Origin: Massilia horti
GTDB taxonomy: Bacteria > Pseudomonadota > Gammaproteobacteria > Burkholderiales > Burkholderiaceae_D
Assembly (NCBI RefSeq): GCF_004614195.1
Contig: NZ_SPUM01000007.1
Coordinates: 1-64,000 of the forward strand
DNA length: 64,000 nt
Reading direction: 5' to 3'
Shown: one piece after another, positions 56,511-64,000 of the stretch
Position numbering within the stretch: the first letter of the stretch is position 1
Layout: every line of letters starts with the position of its first letter
Position numbers and translations under genes: made by a program
Notes under the pieces: model-generated
The model's input: the letters and a program-made list of their open reading frames with translations, nothing else
What the model was told of the DNA's origin: nothing
Databases searched by the model: none

Positions 56511-58184
56511 ATGCGCCTGCGTCAGATCCCCCTGCAATGTTCCATGTTCCTGGCCGCCTTCGGGGCCGCCGCGGCAGCCTGCGCGACCACGGTCATCGAT
56601 AACGCCAACGGCTATACCCTCAACAATAAAGGCGACCTGGTGCAGTTCGCGTCGTTCGCGTTCGACGACAATGGGCGCCTCATCGCGGTGGGGAGCGGCG
56701 CCGAGGTCGCCGCCAAGGCGCCGGGCGCGCGCCACGTCGACATGAAAGGACGCACCGTGCTGCCGGGCCTGATCGACGCGCACGGCCACGTGTTCGGCCT
56801 GGGCGGCGTGCTGACCCAGCTCGATTTGTCCGCTACCACCTCGCTTGCCAAAGCGCTCAAGGCCATCGGCGACTACGCGCGCGCCAACCCGAAGCACGCC
56901 TGGCTGCTCGGACGCGGCTGGAACCAGGAAAACTGGAAGCTGGGCCGCTTTCCCACTGCCGCTGAGCTGGATGGCGTGGTAGGCGAGCGCCCGGTATGGC
57001 TGCAGCGCGTTGACGGTCATGCCGGCTGGGCCAACAGCCGCGCGCTGGCGGCGGCGGGCATCACCAGGGACACGCTAGACCCGGTCGGCGGCAAGATCAT
57101 GCGCGATGCGAACGGCAACCCGACCGGAGTGCTGGTCGACGCCGCCAAGGAACTGGTCAACAAGGTGGTGCCGCAGCAGACCGAGGCCGAGGCGCGCAAT
57201 GTCCTCGACCAGGCGCTGGCGCAGCTTGCGCGCGTGGGCCTGACCAGCGTGCACGACGCCGGCATTGGCGTGGCCGAGGACAAGCTGTACCGCGACTACG
57301 CCGACCACGGCAAGCTGACCGTGCGCGTCTACGGCATGATCGGCGGCACCGGCGCCGACTTCGACCAGTTGTCGAAGGACGGCCCGCTCAAGAGCTACGC
57401 GAACGACATCTACGCGCTGCGCGCGGTCAAGCTGTATTCCGACGGCGCGCTCGGCAGCCGCGGCGCAGCCCTGATCGCGCCCTACAGCGACGAGCCGTCC
57501 TCGCACGGCCTGCTGTTCCAGAGCGACGCCCAGATCGACGCCATGATGACCAAGGCGATGAAGAAGGGCTACCAGGTCAACGTGCATGCGATCGGCGATG
57601 CCGGCAACCGCCAGGTCCTGAACGTCTATCAGAAGGAGCTCGGCCCGACCGGAAGCAGCGCCCAGCGCCACCGCATCGAGCACGCCCAGGTGGTGGCCCT
57701 GGAGGACATCCCGCGCTTCAAATCACTCGGCATCATCCCCTCGATGCAGCCGACCCATGCGACGTCGGACAAGAACATGGCCGAGCAGCGCGTCGGCTCC
57801 GAGCGCATCAAGGGCGCCTATGCCTGGCGCACCTTCCTGCACCAGGGCTCGCGCATCGCCTGCGGTTCCGATTTCCCGGTCGAGTCGCCCAACCCGTTCT
57901 TTGGCATCCACGCCGCGGTCACCCGCCAGGACGCGCATGGGCAGCCGATCGCTGGCTGGTATCCCGAGCAGGAGATGTCGCTCAAGGAGGCGCTGCGCTG
58001 CTTTACCCTTGACGCAGCTTACGCCGGCCACCAGGAAAACGCATTAGGCTCGCTGGAGCCGGGCAAGTGGGCCGATTTCATCGTGATCGATCGCGACCTG
58101 TTCAAGATGCCGGCCTACGACATCCACCAGACCGGCGTGCTCGAAACCTGGGTTGCCGGCCGGCAGGTGTACAAGAAGAAATGA
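56511..58184 (+). CDS. YtcJ-like amidohydrolase, exported
   Basis: Metal-dependent amidohydrolase of 557 aa (amidohydrolase 3 branch). The N-terminus is a signal peptide that ends in a possible lipobox (AAAAC, about residue 24). The metal motif is LIDAHGHVFG (about 88-97), followed by GRGWNQENWK, QRVDGHAGWANS, VKLYSDGALGSRGAAL with the conserved Lys region, HAIGDAGNRQVL, HRIEHAQ and GSDFPVE. Related enzymes hydrolyse formamides or N-acylated compounds; the substrate here is unknown. It lies directly before the hut promoter on the same strand, but no hut role is evident. Confidence 0.88.
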   Translation: MRLRQIPLQCSMFLAAFGAAAAACATTVIDNANGYTLNNKGDLVQFASFAFDDNGRLIAVGSGAEVAAKAPGARHVDMKGRTVLPGLIDAHGHVFGLGGVLTQLDLSATTSLAKALKAIGDYARANPKHAWLLGRGWNQENWKLGRFPTAAELDGVVGERPVWLQRVDGHAGWANSRALAAAGITRDTLDPVGGKIMRDANGNPTGVLVDAAKELVNKVVPQQTEAEARNVLDQALAQLARVGLTSVHDAGIGVAEDKLYRDYADHGKLTVRVYGMIGGTGADFDQLSKDGPLKSYANDIYALRAVKLYSDGALGSRGAALIAPYSDEPSSHGLLFQSDAQIDAMMTKAMKKGYQVNVHAIGDAGNRQVLNVYQKELGPTGSSAQRHRIEHAQVVALEDIPRFKSLGIIPSMQPTHATSDKNMAEQRVGSERIKGAYAWRTFLHQGSRIACGSDFPVESPNPFFGIHAAVTRQDAHGQPIAGWYPEQEMSLKEALRCFTLDAAYAGHQENALGSLEPGKWADFIVIDRDLFKMPAYDIHQTGVLETWVAGRQVYKKK

Positions 58185-58204
58185 GCCCGGGGGCGTAAAA
58201 TGAG

Positions 58205-58233
58205 TTGACGCGGTTGTATAGACAACCTAGACT
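58205..58233 (+). promoter_or_regulatory. hut operon promoter with embedded HutC operator
   Basis: A -35 TTGACG (58205-58210) and a -10 TAGACT (58228-58233) with 17-bp spacing. The spacer contains GGTTGTATAGACAACC (58212-58227), a palindrome with perfect 6-bp arms that matches the TTGTATAGACAA-type site of HutC. Repressor bound there would block RNA polymerase. The hutU ATG is 61 bases downstream. Confidence 0.78.
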
Positions 58234-58293
58234 CGGCATTCACGATCATGCGAGAGGCCTCGCATGCCCACCTGTTATTCGTAAGGAGCCGTG

Positions 58294-60006
<1,713 letters not shown>

Positions 60007-60013
60007 GGAAGTT

Positions 60014-61564
60014 ATGAAGAGCACTATCGATACCAGTCTGACCCTGCGGCCGGGCGAACTTTCGCTTTCCGACCTGCGCGCGGTGTGGGCCACGCGCACG
60101 CCCCTGACCCTCGCGCAGCAAGCCTGGCGCAACATCGAAGCATCTGCCGCAGCGGTCGAGGCGATCGTCGAGCGCGGCGATCCGGCCTACGGCATCAACA
60201 CCGGTTTCGGCATCCTCGCCAAGCGCCACATTCCGTTTGATCAGCTCGCGCAGTTGCAGCGCAACCTGATCCTGTCGCACGCGGTGGGCACCGGCGATCT
60301 GCTGCCGGACCCGATCGTGCGCCTGATCGTGTTGACCAAGATCGGCAGCCTGGCGCGCGGCTTTTCCGGCGTGCGTCCGCTGATCGTCGAGACCCTCCTC
60401 AAGCTGTACAACGCCGGGATTATGCCCGCCATTCCGTCACAGGGCTCGGTGGGCGCCTCGGGCGACCTGGCGCCGCTGGCGCACATGACGCTGGCCATGC
60501 TTGGGGTTGGCCAGGTGCGGGTCGACGGCCGGCTGCTTGATGCGACCGAGGCGCTGGCCGCGGCCGGCATCGAGCCGGTCACGCTGGCCGCCAAGGAAGG
60601 GCTGGCGCTGATCAACGGCACCCAGGTCTCGACCGCGCTGGCGCTGCACGGCCTGTTCATGGCCGAGCGCCTGCTGGAAGCGGGGATGGTCACCGGCGCG
60701 CTGTCGGTCGACGCCGCGCGCGGCAGCGACGCGCCGTTCGATCCGCGTGTGCACGCGGTGCGCGGCCAGCCCGGCCAGATCGCGGCAGCCGGCATTTACC
60801 GAGAACTGATGGCCGGCAGCGCCATTCGCGCTTCGCACTTGGTGGGGGACGAGCGCGTGCAGGACCCGTACAGCCTGCGCTGCCAGCCGCAGGTGATGGG
60901 CGCGGTGATGGATTTGATCGCCAACGCCTCGCGCACCTTGCTCATCGAGGCCAACGCGGTCACCGACAACCCGCTGGTGTTCGCCGATTCGCACGAAGTG
61001 GTCTCGGGCGGGAACTTCCACGCCGAGCCGGTCGCGTTCGCGGCCGACACGCTGGCGCTGGCGATCGCCGAGATCGGCGCGCTGGCCGAGCGCCGCATCG
61101 CGCTGCTGATCGACGCCAACCTGTCGGGCCTGCCGGCGTTCCTGGTGCGCGAGCCCGGGGTCAACTCCGGCTTCATGATCGCGCACGTCACCGCGGCCGC
61201 GCTGGCGTCGGAAAACAAGTCGCTGGCCCATCCGGCCAGCGTCGACAGCCTGCCGACGTCGGCCAACCAGGAAGATCACGTCAGCATGGCTACGTTCGCT
61301 GCGCGCCGCCTGGACCAAATGGCGCACAATACGGCTGTTATCGTCGGCATCGAGCTGCTGGCGGCGGCCCAGGGCATCGAATTCCACCGCCCGCTGGCCA
61401 GTTCCGCGCATCTGGAACACGTTCACGCGCTGCTGCGCGAGCGGGTGCCGGCGTTCGACGAGGACCGCTTCTTCGCGCCCGACATCGAACAGGCGCGCCG
61501 GATGGTGGCGGACGGCGAGTTGTCCGCCGCATGCAAGGAGCTGTTCGCGGCGCTTCACCAGTAA
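60014..61564 (+). CDS. hutH: Histidine ammonia-lyase
   Basis: First step of histidine degradation: removal of ammonia to give urocanate. The 516-aa protein carries the Ala-Ser-Gly triad at 148-150 ([15 protein letters not shown]) that forms the MIO cofactor, plus YGINTGFG (59-66), [10 protein letters not shown] near the C-terminus and the DNPLVF loop. A good AAGGAAG site lies in the 7-bp gap after hutU. Confidence 0.97.
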   Translation: MKSTIDTSLTLRPGELSLSDLRAVWATRTPLTLAQQAWRNIEASAAAVEAIVERGDPAYGINTGFGILAKRHIPFDQLAQLQRNLILSHAVGTGDLLPDPIVRLIVLTKIGSLARGFSGVRPLIVETLLKLYNAGIMPAIPSQGSVGASGDLAPLAHMTLAMLGVGQVRVDGRLLDATEALAAAGIEPVTLAAKEGLALINGTQVSTALALHGLFMAERLLEAGMVTGALSVDAARGSDAPFDPRVHAVRGQPGQIAAAGIYRELMAGSAIRASHLVGDERVQDPYSLRCQPQVMGAVMDLIANASRTLLIEANAVTDNPLVFADSHEVVSGGNFHAEPVAFAADTLALAIAEIGALAERRIALLIDANLSGLPAFLVREPGVNSGFMIAHVTAAALASENKSLAHPASVDSLPTSANQEDHVSMATFAARRLDQMAHNTAVIVGIELLAAAQGIEFHRPLASSAHLEHVHALLRERVPAFDEDRFFAPDIEQARRMVADGELSAACKELFAALHQ

Positions 61565-61583
61565 CACCAACAGAGGAGTCGAC

Positions 61584-62372
61584 ATGGAGTTCAGGTTCAA
61601 GGCGGGCAAGGCCCCGATCCTGGTATCGATGCCGCACGTGGGCACCGACATCCCCGACGACATCGCCGCGCGCCTGGCGCCGTGCGCGCTGGCCAGGAGC
61701 GACACCGACTGGCACCTGGCCGAGCTGTACGGCTTCCTCGACGAGCTGGGAGCGTCGACCATCAGCGCGCGCTGGTCGCGCTACGTGATCGACCTGAACC
61801 GCCCGCCGGAAGACACGAACCTGTATCCGGGCCTGGACACGACTGGGCTGTGCCCGGTCGACACCTTCGGCCGCGACGCGCTCTACCAGCCGGGCATGGC
61901 GCCGGACCAGGACGAGGTGCGCCGGCGGTTGGAGCGCTACTGGCAGCCTTACCACGGCCAACTGCGCGCGGAGCTCGAACGCCTGCTGGCACTGCACGGC
62001 CGGGTGGTGCTGTGGGACGCGCATTCGATCGCGTCCAAGGTGCCGCGCTTTTTTGAAGGACGGCTGCCGGACCTGAACTTCGGCACCGCGGACGGCAAGT
62101 CGTGCGCGCCGGCGATGCAGGCGGCGGTGGTGGAGGTCGCGCGCGCGCAGGAGCGGTATTCGATCGCCGTCAACGGCCGCTTCAAGGGCGGCTACATCAC
62201 CCGCCATTACGGGCGGCCCCAGGACAATGTGCACGCGCTGCAGCTGGAGATGTGCCAGTGCCTGTACATGAACGAGGCGCCGCCGTTCGACTACCGGCCT
62301 GACACCGCGTGCCAGGTGCAGCCGCTGCTGCGCCGGATGATCGAGGCGGCTGTCGACTGGGTGGGCGCATGA
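61584..62372 (+). CDS. hutG: N-formylglutamate deformylase
   Basis: Last step of the five-step histidine pathway: N-formylglutamate to glutamate and formate. The 262-aa zinc enzyme shows VSMPHVGTDIP (14-24), SDTDWHLAELY, YVIDLNRPPE, WDAHSIAS, and NGRFKGGYITRHYG with the expected His/Glu ligands. GAGGAG precedes the ATG. Its stop overlaps the hutF start (ATGA). The pairing with HutF defines the formimidoylglutamate to formylglutamate branch. Confidence 0.95.
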   Translation: MEFRFKAGKAPILVSMPHVGTDIPDDIAARLAPCALARSDTDWHLAELYGFLDELGASTISARWSRYVIDLNRPPEDTNLYPGLDTTGLCPVDTFGRDALYQPGMAPDQDEVRRRLERYWQPYHGQLRAELERLLALHGRVVLWDAHSIASKVPRFFEGRLPDLNFGTADGKSCAPAMQAAVVEVARAQERYSIAVNGRFKGGYITRHYGRPQDNVHALQLEMCQCLYMNEAPPFDYRPDTACQVQPLLRRMIEAAVDWVGA

Positions 62373-63733
62373 ACGCGCTGTTCGCCCGGCATGCGCTGCT
62401 GCCCGATGGCTGGCGCCGCGACGTGCTGCTCGAGTGGGACGGCAAGGGCGACCTGATCCTGGTCGCCGAGCGTTCCGCGCCGCCGATCGGGGTGGCGCGC
62501 GCCGAGTACGTGGTGCCGGGCATGGTCAACCTGCATTCGCACTCGTTCCAGCGCGCGCTGGCGGGCCTGGCCGAGAAGGCCGGCCCCGGCCCGGACAGTT
62601 TCTGGACCTGGCGCGAACTGATGTACGGCATGGCCAACCGGATCACGCCCGAGCAGATCCAGGCGATCGCCGCGCAGCTGTATGCCGAATGCCTGCGCCA
62701 CGGCTACACCTCGGTATGCGAATTCCATTACCTGCAGCGCGACCAGCACGGCGCCATGTACGCGCGGCCGGCGCAGACCGCCGAGTCGGTGGCGGCTGCG
62801 GCCCAGGAAAGCGGCATGGGCCTGACCATGCTGCCGGTCCTGTACAGCTACGCCGGATTCGGCGAGCAGCCGCTGCGGCCCGAACAAAAGCGTTTTCGCA
62901 CCGACTGCGGCCAGGTCCTGCACATCGCCGAGGCGCTCGAACCGCTGCGCAGCGGCCAGTTCGAGGTGGGCGCGGCCGCGCATTCGCTGCGCGCAGCATC
63001 AAGCGGGCAGGTGCGCGAACTGGCCGCCGGGCTCGGGCAGGACAGGCCGCTGCACATTCATATCGCCGAGCAGCAGCTGGAGGTCGAGCAGTGCCTCGCG
63101 TACAGCGGCCTGCGTCCGGTGGCGTACCTGATGGAGCAGGTGCCGGTCGATGCGCGCTGGTGCCTGGTGCACGCCACCCACCTGGATGAAACCGAGCTGC
63201 AGGCGCTGGCCAGGAGCGGCGCGGTGGCCGGCCTGTGCCCGACTACCGAGGCCAATTTGGGCGACGGCCTGTTTCCGCTGGCGCCGTTCATCGCCGCGGG
63301 CGGGCGCATTGGTGTGGGCAGCGACAGCCATGTCTCGCAAAGCCCGATCGAGGAGCTGCGCTGGCTCGAATACGGCCAGCGGCTCGCGCACCAGCGCCGC
63401 AACATCGCCACCATTGGTCCGCAGCGCGACGTCGGCGCCTTCCTGTGGCAGGCGGCGCTGCAGGGCGGGGCGCAGGCCGCCGGGCGCCGCGTCGGGCGGC
63501 TCGAAGCCGGGTGCCGTGCCGACCTCTTGGTGCTCGATTGCGCTTCACCGAACCTCGAAGGCGTCGATGCCGCAGACGTCCTCGGTCGACTGGTTTTCTG
63601 CGGCAACGACAACCTGGTGCGCGACGTGCTGGCCGGCGGGCGCTGGGTGGTGCAGGGCGGACGCCACATGGCGCAGGACGCGATCGCGCAGCGCTACCGG
63701 CAGACCGTCCAGCAACTGCGGGAGGGGAACTGA
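62369..63733 (+). CDS. hutF: Formimidoylglutamate deiminase
   Basis: Amidohydrolase-superfamily enzyme of 454 aa that removes ammonia from N-formimidoylglutamate, giving N-formylglutamate for HutG. It has the metal motif NLHSHSFQRAL (H56, H58), the family-specific EKAGPGPDSFWTWRELMY, HIHIAEQQLEVE, HATHLDETE, CPTTEANLGDGLFPL and GVGSDSHVSQSPIEEL. It was distinguished from imidazolonepropionase (HutI) by these motifs. The start overlaps hutG by 4 bp and the stop overlaps hutD by one base (TGATG). Confidence 0.95.
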   Translation: MNALFARHALLPDGWRRDVLLEWDGKGDLILVAERSAPPIGVARAEYVVPGMVNLHSHSFQRALAGLAEKAGPGPDSFWTWRELMYGMANRITPEQIQAIAAQLYAECLRHGYTSVCEFHYLQRDQHGAMYARPAQTAESVAAAAQESGMGLTMLPVLYSYAGFGEQPLRPEQKRFRTDCGQVLHIAEALEPLRSGQFEVGAAAHSLRAASSGQVRELAAGLGQDRPLHIHIAEQQLEVEQCLAYSGLRPVAYLMEQVPVDARWCLVHATHLDETELQALARSGAVAGLCPTTEANLGDGLFPLAPFIAAGGRIGVGSDSHVSQSPIEELRWLEYGQRLAHQRRNIATIGPQRDVGAFLWQAALQGGAQAAGRRVGRLEAGCRADLLVLDCASPNLEGVDAADVLGRLVFCGNDNLVRDVLAGGRWVVQGGRHMAQDAIAQRYRQTVQQLREGN

Positions 63734-64000
63734 TGACCGTACTGATTCCGTTTGCAGGACTTTGTGCCGTACCGTGGAAGAACGGCGGCGGCAGCACGAC
63801 CCAGATCGCGATCGGGCCGCCCGACGCCGGTTTCGACAATTTCGACTGGCGCGTCAGCCTGGCGACGATTGCCGAGGACGGGCCATTTTCGCTGTTCCCC
63901 GGCGTGGACCGCACCCTGGCGCTGGTCGAGGGGCACGGCCTTTCGCTGACGATCGACGGCAACGAGCGCGTCCTGCAATGCGACGACGAGCCGGTGGTCG
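63733..64000 (+). CDS. hutD: HutD/Ves family protein (partial, runs off the window)
   Basis: The first 89 codons of a HutD-like cupin: AVPWKNGGGSTTQIAIGPPDAGFDNFDWRVSLA and EDGPFSLFPGVDRTLALVEG are characteristic. HutD is thought to limit hut induction by binding an intermediate such as formylglutamate; it is not an enzyme of the pathway. It begins by TGATG coupling to hutF behind a GGAGGGG site. HutI, still missing from the operon, may follow outside the window. Confidence 0.92.
   Translation, partial: MTVLIPFAGLCAVPWKNGGGSTTQIAIGPPDAGFDNFDWRVSLATIAEDGPFSLFPGVDRTLALVEGHGLSLTIDGNERVLQCDDEPVV

Noticed and set aside
62369-63733. Assignment of this amidohydrolase as HutI
   Set aside because: The motifs SFWTWRELMY and CPTTEANLGDGLFPL and the length of 454 aa are those of HutF. 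HutG, its downstream enzyme, is adjacent.

Overview
This window is high-GC, densely coded bacterial chromosome with long same-strand gene runs and many 1-11 bp start/stop overlaps. The gene content (TrxA-Rho-L31 type B block, complete Hut pathway through HutF/HutG, MaeB malic enzyme with PTA tail, manganese catalase, D-rhamnose-type polysaccharide genes, HME-RND pump) fits a betaproteobacterium of the Burkholderiales, most likely Oxalobacteraceae (Massilia/Telluria/Duganella-like). That placement is inferred from gene content and style; no 16S rRNA is present.

Layout. 0-13 kb: a manganese transporter (mntH) converges on a leftward run: Mn catalase, outer-membrane porin, TRIC-type channel, M20 amidohydrolase, TonB receptor, M16 zinc protease, exported phosphatase, pncC. 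13-18 kb: a tightly overlapping rightward c-di-GMP signalling operon (YfiR-like protein, hybrid histidine kinase, REC-PAS-GGDEF-EAL-REC protein). 18-28 kb: thiL, then a locus centred on an ECF sigma factor: leftward a TAT metallophosphoesterase and a small CuA-type cupredoxin, rightward sigma, zinc-finger anti-sigma and a heavy-metal RND efflux trio. The two directions share matching GGAATAA-N16-GTCT promoter-like elements. A 159-bp palindromic MITE-like element sits on the stop codon of the last pump gene. 28-35 kb: maeB, then gmd-rmd and two glycosyltransferases resembling the A-band D-rhamnan genes.

35-45 kb is accessory DNA. A lower-GC stretch holds cell-wall enzymes (M15 peptidase, L,D-transpeptidase), orphan exported proteins and a 3' fragment of tRNA-His. 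It is followed by a small integrative element: a 48-bp exact copy of the tRNA-Leu(CAA) 3' half at 38.68 kb, a three-gene operon (TonB receptor, M14 carboxypeptidase, N-acyl-D-amino-acid deacylase), a tandem 15-bp repeat, the C-terminal remnant of a tyrosine integrase, and the intact tRNA-Leu at 45.07-45.15 kb. This looks like a fossilised, mobile peptide-scavenging module and is the most novel-looking system in the window.

45-54 kb is core: APC/KimA-like permease, GT39-type membrane glycosyltransferase, L31 type B, three tandem paralogous coiled-coil/TM proteins, rho, trxA, a single-domain response regulator. 54-64 kb: hutC faces the ada-oxygenase repair pair, then a YtcJ-like amidohydrolase and the hutU-H-G-F-D operon, which runs off the window end. 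A HutC-type palindrome lies between the -35 and -10 of the hut promoter. Three copies of an intergenic repeat with inverted GTAGGGTGCGCAC ends (2.7, 18.3 and 56.3 kb) are dispersed in the chromosome.
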